The notes under the pieces are model-generated. The model was given only the letters and a program-made list of their open reading frames with translations. It searched no databases and had not been told where the DNA came from. The translations under genes and the position numbers were made by a program. Positions 24,660 to 35,470 of a stretch of DNA of 36,960 nucleotides are shown in pieces. Numbering within the stretch: the first letter of the stretch is position 1; every line of letters begins with the position of its first letter. The stretch spans positions 1 to 36,960 of the forward strand of contig JABJBS010000327.1 in NCBI GenBank assembly GCA_018668695.1, given 5' to 3'. The DNA is from Deltaproteobacteria bacterium. GTDB lineage: Bacteria; Myxococcota; XYA12-FULL-58-9; JABJBS01.

Positions 24660-25705
24660 CGTTTGATAACCGACTGAGCCTGACGGACCCATCGTGACTC
24701 GGGGTATTTTTTCAAAAATATTTCAAGTTCTTTAATTTGCCGCGTTCCTTCAGCCAGAAGCGCCGACAGGTAGGCTGCATCGTCGCAAAGACGAGACTCC
24801 GGAGCTTTCGTAATCAAATCGAGATAAGCTTGACGGGCTTCGGGCCGCTTACCCATCGAGCTTAATATTTTCCCACGCATCATCATCGCTTCGTCAAAGA
24901 AGATACTTTCATAAGAGCCTATAAAAAATGAAGATTCTCGCCGCAGGATAAATAGCTCTAAAACGCTTAATGATTTTTCTGGGTTTCCCGCCAAGCGGTA
25001 GGCGTCAGCTCTTACAATAGCAACGTCGTCCCACCAAACACTTTGGTCGAGGGCTGGCCACACACTCTCGAAAACACGCAATGCTTCTTGGGGTTTATCG
25101 AGTTCTAAATAAGCCTTTGCCCGCTCGAGTGCCACAATGGCTACGACCTGCGTACTATTATTATCAGGAGAGCATCGAGCAACCTTCTCTTGATAAGTTC
25201 TCTGGTCCCAGCCTTGCCACGCTTTCATTCTCTCGCCAGCCGGCAGACTGCTCCAGTACCCTTTCAGGTAATTGATTGCCTTAAGTCCAGCAGGCGTTCC
25301 CGGACACTCTAAACTCAGCCTCATAAAACCCAAGAGGCGACGCTCTAGAGGCTGCTCTGCGTAAAAACGGTAAAGTGCGAGAGCATAGAGATCAGCCCTT
25401 ACTGGTGATTGAAGATTTGACTCAAGTTCCTTTGCATACTGCTCATAACAGAGCCGGGCCGCTGGAGAGTCAGTTCCACTTTCAAGTGCCACCAATTCAC
25501 ATCGCATGAGTCCTGCTTGAGCACGTTCCGTTGATGTACCATTTTGATAGATCTTATCGAGGCTATGACGTGCGGATGCAGTGTCTCCATTACGGAGATG
25601 CTCATCGATGATTGGAAATTCTTTGGAATACTTCGAAACAAGAGCGGGGGCGCATGACGCCTGAAGTAAAATCAACACGCTGAGTGCAGTGACGATGGGC
25701 CTCAA
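24656..25705 (-). CDS. TPR-repeat lipoprotein
   Basis: This 349-residue protein has a signal ending in a lipobox LLQASC (Cys about 18) and is otherwise helical repeats of TPR type, for example ALRVFESVWPALDQ, EKSLSVLELFILR and EARQAYLDLITKAP. It is likely a periplasmic or outer-membrane scaffold. It is the gene immediately upstream of, and translationally coupled to, the MlaF-like ATPase, so a role in envelope lipid or outer-membrane assembly is possible. I know no specific name for it. Confidence 0.8.
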   Translation of the reverse strand: MRPIVTALSVLILLQASCAPALVSKYSKEFPIIDEHLRNGDTASARHSLDKIYQNGTSTERAQAGLMRCELVALESGTDSPAARLCYEQYAKELESNLQSPVRADLYALALYRFYAEQPLERRLLGFMRLSLECPGTPAGLKAINYLKGYWSSLPAGERMKAWQGWDQRTYQEKVARCSPDNNSTQVVAIVALERAKAYLELDKPQEALRVFESVWPALDQSVWWDDVAIVRADAYRLAGNPEKSLSVLELFILRRESSFFIGSYESIFFDEAMMMRGKILSSMGKRPEARQAYLDLITKAPESRLCDDAAYLSALLAEGTRQIKELEIFLKKYPESRWVRQAQSVIKR

Positions 25706-25724
25706 GGACCCAATGCCTCGAATG

Positions 25725-26999
25725 TTAAATTGCAGGAGTTGCCTCTAGCAGGTCTGCGTAGAGTGGATACTTTGCGGTGAGTTCTTTAACCTTGCCGCGC
25801 ACAGCCTCAAGGTGTTCATCATTTTCCGGATGTAAAAGCGCTTCACCGATGAGCTCACCAATACGTGCCATCGCTTCTTCTTTCATCCCGCGTGATGTTA
25901 CCGCTGGTGTGCCAACGCGGATACCGCTTGTCACGAATGGCTTCTCTGGATCGAAAGGAATCTTGTTTTTGTTAACTGTAATCCCAGCCTTATCCAGCGC
26001 CTTCTCAGCAACCTTGCCCGTCATAGACTTAGGACGAAGGTCTACAAGCATTACGTGGTTGTCGGTGCCACCTGAAACCAGGCGAAAACCCTGAGCAACC
26101 AGCGCTTCACCGAGAGCTTTTGCATTCTTGCAAATTTGCTCTTGGTACTCTTTGTAGTCGGGCTTCATCGCTTCTTTGAAAGCAACTGCTTTAGCCGCAA
26201 TCACGTGCATCAACGGTCCACCTTGGATTCGGGGACACACTGCACTGTTGAGCTGCTTCGCATACTCTTCTTTAGCCAGAATGATACCGCCACGAGGACC
26301 CCGCAGAGTCTTGTGAGTTGTACTGGTCACATAGTCAGCGTAGGGCACTGGACTTGGGTGCACACCGGCAGCAACAAGGCCTGCGATATGAGCCATGTCG
26401 ACCATAAATTTCGCGCCCACTTCTTTAGCGATGGCACTGAACTTTTCGAAATCTAATACACGTGAATAAGCACTTGCACCGGCAATAATCATTTTGGGCT
26501 TGTGCTCAAGCGCCAACGAACGAATCTCATCATAGTCGAGCTGTTCGTTGTCTTCTCGAACGCCGTACGGAATGAAATTGTAAAGACGTCCAGAAAAGTT
26601 TACGGGTGAGCCGTGTGTGAGGTGTCCACCGGCATCAAGATCCATTGCCAAAACAGTGTCACCTGGTTGGAGCGCCGACATGAACACCGCCATGTTGGCT
26701 TGCGAGCCAGAGTGCGGCTGAACATTTGCGTACTCCGCGCCGAAGAGCTCTCTCGCTCGGTCTTCAGCCAACCGTTCTGCAACATCGACCATTTCACAGC
26801 CGCCATAGTAACGGCGCCCCGGCATACCTTCGGCATACTTGTTTGTGAGTACTGTGCCTGCGGTTTCCAGGACCGCGCGGCTTACAAAGTTTTCACTGGC
26901 GATAAGCTCAATACCTTCGGCTTGCCGTACCAACTCGTTGCGTACGGAGGTATAAATTTCAGGATCTTCGGTTAATAGATGACTAAGCGGGTTCATCAT
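25725..26999 (-). CDS. glyA: Serine hydroxymethyltransferase
   Basis: GlyA interconverts serine and glycine with tetrahydrofolate, supplying one-carbon units. The 424-residue sequence has [16 protein letters not shown]-type opening ([11 protein letters not shown]), [15 protein letters not shown], and the PLP lysine in [14 protein letters not shown], all strongly diagnostic. The start ATG at 26999 overlaps the rpiB stop (ATGATG over TGA). It lies in the acpP-rpiB-glyA-TPR-mlaF-like operon. Confidence 0.98.
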   Translation of the reverse strand: MMNPLSHLLTEDPEIYTSVRNELVRQAEGIELIASENFVSRAVLETAGTVLTNKYAEGMPGRRYYGGCEMVDVAERLAEDRARELFGAEYANVQPHSGSQANMAVFMSALQPGDTVLAMDLDAGGHLTHGSPVNFSGRLYNFIPYGVREDNEQLDYDEIRSLALEHKPKMIIAGASAYSRVLDFEKFSAIAKEVGAKFMVDMAHIAGLVAAGVHPSPVPYADYVTSTTHKTLRGPRGGIILAKEEYAKQLNSAVCPRIQGGPLMHVIAAKAVAFKEAMKPDYKEYQEQICKNAKALGEALVAQGFRLVSGGTDNHVMLVDLRPKSMTGKVAEKALDKAGITVNKNKIPFDPEKPFVTSGIRVGTPAVTSRGMKEEAMARIGELIGEALLHPENDEHLEAVRGKVKELTAKYPLYADLLEATPAI

Positions 27000-27433
27000 G
27001 ACTCCAGTTCAGTAACGAGATCGACGCGGCGCTGATGGCGGCCACCTTCAAATTGCGTATTGACGAATGCGTCAACAATATCAAGTGCCGTGCCTGAGCC
27101 GAGCACACGCTCTCCCAAACACAAGACATTCGCATTATTATGAGCCCGGGTCATGCGACCCATGTAGGCGTTGAAACAAAGTGCAGCACGGATGCCATTT
27201 ACTTTATTGGCTGCCATCGACATGCCGATACCCGAACCACAAACCAGAATGCCCAGTTCGGCAGTCTCACTCGTAATCGATGAGGTCACCTCTTTGGCAA
27301 AATTGGGGTAATCCACAGAATCGGACGTATGGGTCCCACAGTCTTGAACCTCGTGACCATTCGTTTTCAAATGGTCGACAATGAGATTCTTAAGCAGGTA
27401 GCCACCGTGATCAGCGCCAATTGTAATTTTCAC
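26996..27433 (-). CDS. rpiB: Ribose-5-phosphate isomerase B
   Basis: RpiB interconverts ribose 5-phosphate and ribulose 5-phosphate in the pentose phosphate pathway. Family marks are [11 protein letters not shown] near the N-terminus, the active-site [13 protein letters not shown] with the catalytic Cys, and [17 protein letters not shown] prefer a GTG start at 27433 (145 residues), with GAGG at about 7 nt; a TTG at 27445 would overlap acpP by four bases and lies at the stop of that gene. The stop overlaps glyA by 4 nt. The rpiB-glyA pairing is common in bacteria. Confidence 0.95.
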   Translation of the reverse strand: MKITIGADHGGYLLKNLIVDHLKTNGHEVQDCGTHTSDSVDYPNFAKEVTSSITSETAELGILVCGSGIGMSMAANKVNGIRAALCFNAYMGRMTRAHNNANVLCLGERVLGSGTALDIVDAFVNTQFEGGRHQRRVDLVTELES

Positions 27434-27441
27434 TTTGATCC

Positions 27442-27687
27442 TCAAGTCTGATTGGTCAGAATATATTCGACAGCATTTCCAAATGTGCGAATGTTTTCTG
27501 CTTCATCGTCAGGGATGTCAAAGCCAAACTCTTCTTCAAGGTTCATGACAAGCTCTACGATGTCGAGCGAATCAGCACCCAGATCATCAACAAATGAGCG
27601 TTCGGCTTTGACAACTTCTGCCTCTACGCCAAGTTGTTTCACAACAATGTCTTTCACTCGGGCTTCGATTTCTTTACGTTCGAGCAT
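27442..27687 (-). CDS. acpP: Acyl carrier protein
   Basis: This 81-residue acidic protein carries the acyl chain in fatty-acid synthesis on a phosphopantetheine attached to Ser40 in [36 protein letters not shown] is the typical helix III/IV part. I chose the ATG at 27687, with GAGGAA 7 nt upstream; a TTG at 27693 would add two residues. No fab genes are adjacent; it heads the operon with rpiB and glyA instead. Confidence 0.96.
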   Translation of the reverse strand: MLERKEIEARVKDIVVKQLGVEAEVVKAERSFVDDLGADSLDIVELVMNLEEEFGFDIPDDEAENIRTFGNAVEYILTNQT

Positions 27688-27693
27688 TTTCAA

Positions 27694-27908
27694 TTTCCTC
27701 AGATACCGTTTGGATTCAGGCTGATCTTCTAAAGCATCGCTTTACAAGGTTCAAGCTGAGCTTTTCCTGCCTTAGAAGCGTCACAAATTCAAGCCAATCT
27801 TTGAAGTCCGACCGTCACAAGTACGTGGCAAAGGATCCTTCAACATATTTTCGCCGTTACAAATTCAACAAATGGCAATAATCACTCATGATTTTCGGAA
27901 ATTTGGGC
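27694..27908. promoter_or_regulatory. Upstream region of the acpP operon
   Basis: On the minus strand a weak promoter-like TTGAAC and TAGAAG, 17 bp apart, lie 40-70 bp upstream of acpP, with a 6-bp hairpin TAAAGC-GAT-GCTTTA between and around them. This is only suggestive. No gene is present. Confidence 0.3.
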
Positions 27909-27941
27909 AAAAAAAAGGGTTGGTGAAACACCAACCCTTTT
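27909..27941 (-). terminator. Intrinsic terminator of groESL
   Basis: On the minus strand AAAAGGGTTGGTG-TTT-CACCAACCCTTTT is a long perfect stem with a triloop, followed by a run of eight T. It starts about 24 bp past the groEL stop codon and is the strongest terminator in the window. Confidence 0.93.
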
Positions 27942-27964
27942 CAATGCATTTTAGATGCGAGGGA

Positions 27965-29623
<1,659 letters not shown>

Positions 29624-29660
29624 TTAAATCGTTAAGTAGTTAACCGGTTTTTTAACCTGA

Positions 29661-29951
29661 TTACTTTTCCATTACGCCGAGGATTTCGTCCTCGCGCAGG
29701 ATCAGATGATCTTCACCGTCGATTTTGACTTCAGAACCAGAGTACTTGCCGAAAAGGATGCGATCACCTTTTGCAAGATCCATTGGGATCTGAGTGCCAT
29801 CTTCAAGACGCTTGCCGTTGCCCATAGCAACTACGAGGCCTTCTTGTGGCTTTTCCTGAGCCGAATTTGGGATGATGATCCCGCCGGCTGTCTTCACTTC
29901 GCTGTCAACTCGCTTGACCAAAATGCGGTCCTGCAGTGGACGAAACTTCAT
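29661..29951 (-). CDS. groES: 10-kDa co-chaperonin GroES
   Basis: GroES caps the GroEL ring. From the ATG at 29951 it is 96 residues, with [15 protein letters not shown], the mobile-loop segment [18 protein letters not shown] and [29 protein letters not shown]. The GGAGG six nucleotides before this ATG supports it over the in-frame ATG at 29963, which is itself part of that ribosome site (ATGGAGG). It is the first gene of groESL. Confidence 0.98.
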   Translation of the reverse strand: MKFRPLQDRILVKRVDSEVKTAGGIIIPNSAQEKPQEGLVVAMGNGKRLEDGTQIPMDLAKGDRILFGKYSGSEVKIDGEDHLILREDEILGVMEK

Positions 29952-29968
29952 TTCTGCCTCCATCTGTC

Positions 29969-29990
29969 GGCACCTACTTTTTGAGGTGCC
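29969..29990 (-). promoter_or_regulatory. Hairpin in the groES 5' leader
   Basis: On the minus strand GGCACCT and AGGTGCC form a perfect 7-bp stem with an 8-nt loop, ending about 7 nt before the GGAGG ribosome site of groES. The leader is about 110 nt from the predicted start. An RNA-level heat-response role is possible but unproven; the stem does not itself sequester the ribosome site. Confidence 0.5.
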
Positions 29991-30068
29991 CGGTGTCGTA
30001 AATGGTAGCCGGCCGATTGGTATGCTTTACAAGCTCCCTGACCGCTCCCCTTTTGAATTTGCTGCGCG

Positions 30069-30096
30069 AATATAAGTGCAACCGTTTTTTTGTCAA
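30069..30096 (-). promoter_or_regulatory. Sigma-70-type promoter of groESL
   Basis: On the minus strand a perfect -35 TTGACA (30096-30091) is followed after 16 bp by TATATT (30074-30069). Transcription should start near 30062, giving a leader of about 110 nt. No CIRCE element (TTAGCACTC-N9-GAGTGCTAA) was seen in the region. Confidence 0.8.
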
Positions 30097-30306
30097 GGTC
30101 GTAAAGCTTCTTCATTGAAGATTCTAATCACATGTTTTTATTAGAGTTTTAGAACTTATCTGGCAGTCTTGTGGTCAGAGTGCCAATAAATAGTTGAAAC
30201 GATCGTAATCGACTCTCCGAAACGTGCACTTTTACAAATGCTTGCCCATCGCGATTGAGCTGGATAATGTGCCGGAATAAGGCATCAACGCCGCGAAGGA
30301 CCCATC

Positions 30307-30591
30307 ATGCTCAAGCTTCCCAAATCATTGATTTTTATCATTTTCGCTTTCTTTCTCGGCTGTGCTGAGTCCCCTGTAGATACGTCCTGTGATGAAGATT
30401 CCGACTGCTTCAACGACGACAACTACATACAATACGTATGTGATATCGCCCAAAGCGATACCTGCCAGCGCTCATGCACGCTTGAAACCGAGAGCGCTGA
30501 TTGCCTAGCCTCGCAAGAATGTGAGGTCACTGGCGACTCAGAACGAGGGATTTGCCGTCAAAAGACAGCTGCAGATACCAGCGAGAACTAA
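30307..30591 (+). CDS. Small Cys-rich lipoprotein
   Basis: This 94-residue protein has a signal sequence with lipobox FFLGC (Cys about 19) and eight further Cys in a DEDSDCFNDD-type pattern. The C-x-x-D-x-D-C layout recalls that of the larger lipoproteins at 1514 and 35471, suggesting a shared small disulfide-rich module. AAGGA precedes the ATG. It is too short for functional assignment. It is divergent from groES. Confidence 0.75.
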   Translation: MLKLPKSLIFIIFAFFLGCAESPVDTSCDEDSDCFNDDNYIQYVCDIAQSDTCQRSCTLETESADCLASQECEVTGDSERGICRQKTAADTSEN

Positions 30592-30780
30592 TCCATGGGC
30601 AGTGGCTTGTAGTGACTCCCAGATTTATGCTCTAAATGTTTCTGAAGGGTGTGCGAAGAAAGGTCAGCTGCGTAAGCGGTTTATTTTCATCGACATACCG
30701 CAAGTAAACGGTCATTATTTATAATGAAACCGGGTAACAATGAAGAGTCTGGTGGCTCTCGGATCGGGTAGGACAGAACA
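30592..30780. promoter_or_regulatory. Upstream region of the receiver gene with a palindrome around a TATAAT
   Basis: TCATTAT at 30712-30718 and ATAATGA at 30721-30727 form a perfect 7+2+7 inverted repeat. A perfect -10 hexamer TATAAT sits within it (30720-30725), but no good -35 lies 16-18 bp upstream. A regulator bound to the palindrome could activate or block this promoter for the gene at 30781. Confidence 0.4.
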
Positions 30781-31140
30781 GTGAAAATTCTAGTCGTTGA
30801 CGACAGTGGTGGTATGAGAGACTTGGTTCGGCGTGCCGTTGCCAGCTCCAACTCCGGAGATCACGAGTTTCTTGAAGCAGCCAATGGTGTTGAGGCACTC
30901 AAAAAAGTGCTCACAGAGAAGCCAGATCTGGTAATCAGCGATTGGTACATGCCGGAGATGAGTGGCTTAGCACTTCTTCGTGCAATCCGGGCAAACGGGT
31001 CCAACGTTAATTTTGGAATCATCACAGCCGACAGCTCTGAAGAAATCCAAAAAACAGCGACCGATGCAGGCGCCAACTTTGTGATTCGTAAGCCTTTTAC
31101 GGCCGACAAATTTAACGAAGCGCTCGCAACGTTAAGCTAG
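30781..31140 (+). CDS. Stand-alone response-regulator receiver protein (CheY-like)
   Basis: This 119-residue single receiver domain should be phosphorylated at Asp54 (DLVISDWYMPEMSG). The acidic pair DD (7-8), the switch Thr82 (IITADSS) and Lys104 (IRKPF) are all present, so it looks active. The start is a GTG at 30781 with AGGA about 7 nt upstream. There is no output domain and no histidine kinase nearby. A role in chemotaxis-like motility or phosphorelay is possible; nothing in the neighbourhood decides it. Confidence 0.92.
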   Translation: MKILVVDDSGGMRDLVRRAVASSNSGDHEFLEAANGVEALKKVLTEKPDLVISDWYMPEMSGLALLRAIRANGSNVNFGIITADSSEEIQKTATDAGANFVIRKPFTADKFNEALATLS

Positions 31141-31189
31141 CTCTCTGAGTATCTCCCCGTCTGCGCCATGCAAATGCATGGATTTAAAG

Positions 31190-31225
31190 GTTGCCACTCA
31201 CCCGGCAACTTCCTAGAACCTCCTT
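31190..31225 (+). promoter_or_regulatory. selA leader: 6-bp hairpin and anti-Shine-Dalgarno-like octamer
   Basis: GTTGCC (31190-31195) and GGCAAC (31204-31209) form a perfect stem. ACCTCCTT follows at 31218-31225, directly before the selA ATG. This is identical to the 16S rRNA 3' tail rather than complementary to it, so selA has no normal ribosome site. It may be coincidental. Confidence 0.45.
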
Positions 31226-32596
31226 ATGTCTGACCCTTCTATAGAATCCGCTCTGCGGTCTCTTCCTGCTGTAGGCCGTCTCGCCGAGGATGAAAGCCTC
31301 AGCGAATGGTCGGCTAAGCATGGACATCCTGCCGTTGTGGCGGCAGCACGTAAAATCATCGACCAAGCACGCCAGGAAATTCTCGCCAAAAAACCTTGTC
31401 CCGATTTGAAGAGCCTTACGCTTGAAGTACAAGCACTGCTCGAAACGCCGCCGCGTCCCTTTCAAAAAGTAATCAATGCGACCGGTGTTTTACTCCATAC
31501 GAACCTAGGGCGTTCCCCAATTGCCGATGCGGCCTGGAACGCCATGGACCAAGCCCGAGACTACTGTGACCTTGAGTTCGACCTTGAAAACGGTAAGCGT
31601 GGTTCAAGAATGCGCGGCGTCTCTACCCCCCTGGCCGAGCTGACCGGTGCCGAAGCAGGCATGGTCGTCAACAACTGTGCAGCCGCTCTTCTACTCATGG
31701 TTACAGGTCTCGCTGGCAACAAACCCACCGCAATTTCTCGCGGACAAATTGTAGAAATTGGCGGCGGTTTTCGCTTACCCAAGATGATGGAGGCAAGTGG
31801 TAGCCAGCTCATGGAAATAGGCACCACCAATCGGACCCATCTCTACGATTATGAGGAAGCTATTCAAGACGGCGCTGGCCTTTTGTTGTCTTTGCACCGT
31901 TCGAACTTTAAAGTCGAAGGCTTTGTCACTGAACCCAAGTCAGAAGAAATCATCGCCCTGGGTAAAGAGCACGGAATCCCCGTCGTCATGGATCTTGGGA
32001 GCGGCTGTTTGGTTGATACCACCAAGTACGGCCTACCCGCGGAAACAACGGTCCAGTCGATTGTAAAACTTGGCTTTGATGTGGTTGCGTTCTCTGGCGA
32101 CAAACTTCTTGGCGGTCCCCAAGCGGGCTTTCTCGTCGGCTCGAAAGAAGCGATTGCCAAACTTCAAAAACACCCTCTCGCTCGCGCACTTCGCTGCGAC
32201 AAAATGCAGCTTGCCGCCGCAATCGCCACCCTGGAACTCTACCTACGCGGCGAAGCCGAACAGTCTATCCCTCTTCTTCGCAGCATGAACCAAACACAAT
32301 CCCAGCTGCGTGAGCGCTGCCTCCAATGGCAGAGCATTTTACAGACGGGTGAAATTATTGAGACTCCAGATGCCGCAGGTGGTGGAACCTTGCCTGGTGG
32401 TGAACTGCCCGGACTGGCCTTATCTCTAGAGGTTAAAAGTCCAGACAGAATGTTGGCTAAAATGCGTAAGGCAACTCCTCCTATTATAGCTCATATAGTA
32501 GATGATAGAGTTTTGATTCACCCTCGCTCTGTTCATCCTGACGACGATGTCTTACTTGCTGAGTCCATCCGAAAAATTCTAACGTCCAAACCATAA
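31226..32596 (+). CDS. selA: L-seryl-tRNA(Sec) selenium transferase
   Basis: SelA uses selenophosphate to turn seryl-tRNA(Sec) into selenocysteyl-tRNA(Sec). The 456-residue sequence has the family start ALRSLPAVGRLA, the VINATGVLLHTNLGRSP segment, RGQIVEIGGGFRLP, and the PLP lysine Lys293 in FSGDKLLGGPQAG. It is 8 bp upstream of selB, as in many bacteria. Neither tRNA-Sec (selC) nor selD is in this window, so the system must be completed elsewhere. Confidence 0.98.
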   Translation: MSDPSIESALRSLPAVGRLAEDESLSEWSAKHGHPAVVAAARKIIDQARQEILAKKPCPDLKSLTLEVQALLETPPRPFQKVINATGVLLHTNLGRSPIADAAWNAMDQARDYCDLEFDLENGKRGSRMRGVSTPLAELTGAEAGMVVNNCAAALLLMVTGLAGNKPTAISRGQIVEIGGGFRLPKMMEASGSQLMEIGTTNRTHLYDYEEAIQDGAGLLLSLHRSNFKVEGFVTEPKSEEIIALGKEHGIPVVMDLGSGCLVDTTKYGLPAETTVQSIVKLGFDVVAFSGDKLLGGPQAGFLVGSKEAIAKLQKHPLARALRCDKMQLAAAIATLELYLRGEAEQSIPLLRSMNQTQSQLRERCLQWQSILQTGEIIETPDAAGGGTLPGGELPGLALSLEVKSPDRMLAKMRKATPPIIAHIVDDRVLIHPRSVHPDDDVLLAESIRKILTSKP

Positions 32597-32604
32597 AGAG
32601 CACC

Positions 32605-34533
32605 ATGTCTCACATTGTTATAGGCACAGCGGGTCATATTGACCACGGCAAAACATCTTTGGTTGAAGCCTTGACCGGCCAAAACACCGACCGACTTAAA
32701 GAAGAAAAAAAACGTGGTATAACCATCGAGCTTGGTTTTGCTGGCTGGCAAATAAGCGACAGTATTCAAGCAAGCATAGTTGATGTGCCGGGACACGAGC
32801 GACTGGTTCGTACGATGGTTGCCGGAGCCGGTGGACTCGACCTCGCCATGCTTGTCATCGCTGCAGATGATGGTGTGATGCCCCAAACGAGGGAACACCT
32901 AGACATTCTCAGATTACTACAAGTTCAACAAGGCATCGTGGTCATCACCAAATCAGATATCGTTGATGCCGAACTGCTTGAACTTGTCGAAGAAGATATT
33001 CGCGAAACCATTGCAGACACTCCCTTTGCAAACCACCCGGTTGTCACTGTCTCAAGCAAAACGGGTGATGGTCTTGAGTCCCTGCGAACAAACATTATCG
33101 AACTGGTAAGCAAACTCGACCGGCGTGTCATTGAAGGGCCGGCCTTTCTTCCACTGGACCGGGTTTTTAGTAAAGAGGGTTATGGAACTGTTGCCACGGG
33201 AACCACGTTACGGGGCACACTCCATGAAGGCGACTCCGTCGAACTTTTAGGAAGCGACACCTTTGCCATCACGGACCTTAAAGTCAGAGGCCTCCAAGCA
33301 TTGGGTCAGCCTCAAACCGAAGTGACTGCCGGCATGAGAACCGCCGTTAATATCTCAGGAAAACGTACCGACGAAATCAAGCGCGGTATGATTCTCACCA
33401 CGACTGGTTCTTTTGAAGCTGTTGATAGCTGCATCGTTTGGGTAGAGCTTCTGGCACATGCCAAGCCTCTTAAAGGCGAAGTTTTAAGCATTCATTTAGG
33501 AACATGTGAACGAGAAGCAACGGTCATTCCCCTGGGCTGCGACGAGATTGCTCCTGGTGAAAGTGGTGGTCTTTTATTACGACTCAAAACCCCCGTCGCT
33601 TGTTTTGCGGGACAACGTTTCGTTCTACGCCGCCCCGGCGTTAGCGTTCAAGCCACAGTGGGTGGCGGAGAAATTCTCGATCCCCATCCGGCCCAAGGCA
33701 AAGGTTCCGTCGCTCTCGCGACCAGCCAACTGGCGTTGCTGCGAGGCAATCGCCGTGAACGCATCATTGCACTGGCCAAAGAATCACGGGCCCGAGGGCT
33801 TGCCCGCAGCGAGTTGATTCGCCGAATTCCAGCCGGCGAAGTTGGTAAAGAAGTCGATGTCCTCACAAAAAAAGGAAAACTGGTTCAAATCTCGGGGGGT
33901 GCAGACCGTTGGATTTCAACTGAACTGGCCGACGACCTGGTTCGAAAAGTCATTGGTATGGTTGAGAAGCATCACAAAGCGGATGCAATGAGCCCGGGGA
34001 TGATTGAAGCGGAAATTGAAACTCAACTGCCTCCGCCAGAACAGCATCTGGCTCAAACCATTGTGGACCGCGCAATCTCGCAGAAAAAACTTTTCAGACA
34101 AGAAAGCATTGTCGCGATTCCAGGGATGGGCGCCGCGGTAGATCCTCAATCTAAGATACTGATGGAGAAGATCATGGCGCTACTGGAGAAGACCCCCTTA
34201 ACGCCGCCTAATGAAAGTGATCTGCTTAGCGAGTTACGCATCGACCAAAAACAGGGTCGTCAGCTTCTGGGATATTTACGGCGCAACGAAGAAATCATCA
34301 AAGCAAACCCTGAGATTCATTACAGTCACGCCGCATTAAAAGATATTGAGCTAAAAATCGTAAAGGGCTTCGAAAGCAAAGCAGAACTGACCGCATCAGA
34401 GCTCAAAGATATACTTGGAGCGATCAGTCGTAAGTGGGCCATTCCATTGTTTGAGCTTCTCGATAAGCGCCACGTCACGATCCGAAGAGGCAATGTGCGA
34501 ACGCTACACCCCAGCCGCCAGCCATCGAATTAG
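32605..34533 (+). CDS. selB: Selenocysteine-specific elongation factor
   Basis: SelB is the EF-Tu-like GTPase that delivers selenocysteyl-tRNA at UGA codons marked by a SECIS hairpin. The 642-residue product has the P-loop [19 protein letters not shown], the switch II DVPGHER, the NKxD equivalent TKSD, and C-terminal winged-helix regions (about 380-640) that bind SECIS RNA. It starts 8 bp after selA with only a weak AGAG. Its TAG stop interlocks with the TAA stop of dedA on the other strand (34530-34533). Confidence 0.97.
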   Translation: MSHIVIGTAGHIDHGKTSLVEALTGQNTDRLKEEKKRGITIELGFAGWQISDSIQASIVDVPGHERLVRTMVAGAGGLDLAMLVIAADDGVMPQTREHLDILRLLQVQQGIVVITKSDIVDAELLELVEEDIRETIADTPFANHPVVTVSSKTGDGLESLRTNIIELVSKLDRRVIEGPAFLPLDRVFSKEGYGTVATGTTLRGTLHEGDSVELLGSDTFAITDLKVRGLQALGQPQTEVTAGMRTAVNISGKRTDEIKRGMILTTTGSFEAVDSCIVWVELLAHAKPLKGEVLSIHLGTCEREATVIPLGCDEIAPGESGGLLLRLKTPVACFAGQRFVLRRPGVSVQATVGGGEILDPHPAQGKGSVALATSQLALLRGNRRERIIALAKESRARGLARSELIRRIPAGEVGKEVDVLTKKGKLVQISGGADRWISTELADDLVRKVIGMVEKHHKADAMSPGMIEAEIETQLPPPEQHLAQTIVDRAISQKKLFRQESIVAIPGMGAAVDPQSKILMEKIMALLEKTPLTPPNESDLLSELRIDQKQGRQLLGYLRRNEEIIKANPEIHYSHAALKDIELKIVKGFESKAELTASELKDILGAISRKWAIPLFELLDKRHVTIRRGNVRTLHPSRQPSN

Positions 34534-35162
34534 GCCTCAGCGCCTCCAGGAGGGTCTTGCGGAGTGCTATCTGAAGCAAAAAGTTTGCGATAAAGTACAA
34601 AACCCAGCGTGGCAAGAATCAATGCGGCCACTATCCCGCCATATTCCTCAAGGAAACCAAGTGCCTGGGCGATCTGGTCACGCATGATGTAACCCACTCC
34701 GAGCTGTATTGGCAGTGTTAGGCACGCCCCAAGCGCGGTGCCAAGCATGAACTTGAGCGGGTGAATACCGGAGTAACCTGAGAAAAAGGTAATCGGTAGC
34801 CGGGCCCCGATACTCAAACGCTGAATGAAACCCGCCTTATTTCCGTACTTTCGGATTGTAACCATCGCTTTCTCAATTTTACGCGGGTCTTTAAAAAGGA
34901 GGGTTTGAATTCGAGCCCCGAGGCTGTGCTGAGTCAGGCGACCGATACTAAAGGTCAACATATCGCTCATGATGGCACCTAAATATAAAGCGATAACATA
35001 TTGATAGGGAGGATATGGGTTTTCTCCGCGACCCAGAAGTCCGCCGGCCCAAATCGCCAGCCCGTCCTCACTGACCGGTATACCAAGGCCTGCCAACATC
35101 AGGAGCCCAAAATAAAAAACGGGATGAGCACCCTGGACCCATTCGAGAACTTTACCAATCAT
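34530..35162 (-). CDS. DedA family membrane protein
   Basis: This 210-residue protein has the DedA/VTT fold: hydrophobic helices around a central segment GRLTQHSLGARIQ and a FIQRLSIGARLPITFFSGYSGI that matches the conserved F-x-R-x-x-P-x-x-R-x-x-x-x-x-x-G region. Family members act as lipid flippases or membrane-homeostasis proteins at the inner membrane. It is convergent with selB, overlapping by 4 nt. The usual G-x-R/E-x-x-x-R layout is partly modified (S-I-G-A-R-L-P), so orthologue subtype is uncertain. Confidence 0.87.
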   Translation of the reverse strand: MIGKVLEWVQGAHPVFYFGLLMLAGLGIPVSEDGLAIWAGGLLGRGENPYPPYQYVIALYLGAIMSDMLTFSIGRLTQHSLGARIQTLLFKDPRKIEKAMVTIRKYGNKAGFIQRLSIGARLPITFFSGYSGIHPLKFMLGTALGACLTLPIQLGVGYIMRDQIAQALGFLEEYGGIVAALILATLGFVLYRKLFASDSTPQDPPGGAEA

Positions 35163-35470
35163 ATCAATCGCCTATTGTCGTTTCGAACATCTCAACGCTC
35201 AGGGACGTTACCACAAACTACTCATCGGCTTCATAGGCTGCGAAGGTATGTTCATGCAACTTCGAAAATCCCGATTCATTGGGCCCATCTTCGTAAATCG
35301 GTGCTTGAAAATAACGATCGGAGGGAATAGACAGGCCTATAACAGGGTTCTGCTCCCTGCAAGGTTGCAAGAAGTCCGGTAGCTTTCTTGCGAAATCGTA
35401 AAAGTTTGACAATATCATGCACAACGCTGGTTAGACTTCACCAGTTTTGAGTTCAGGAGAACATTGATTC
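35163..35470. promoter_or_regulatory. Divergent dedA/pal region with stem-loops
   Basis: No credible gene is present; a 68-residue minus-strand frame (35218-35424) lacks support. GCAAGAA (35367-35373) and TTCTTGC (35385-35391) form a perfect 7-bp stem, next to CAGGG/CCCTG (35343-35347 with 35355-35359). TTGACA at 35406 may be a -35 for pal but no good -10 follows. GGAGA before 35471 is the ribosome site for pal. Confidence 0.35.

Noticed and set aside
29964-30306. CIRCE element upstream of groES
   Set aside because: No TTAGCACTC/GAGTGCTAA pair is present in the leader or promoter region.
35218-35424. 68-codon minus-strand frame between dedA and pal
   Set aside because: No clear ribosome site and overlap with hairpins; not enough to call a gene.
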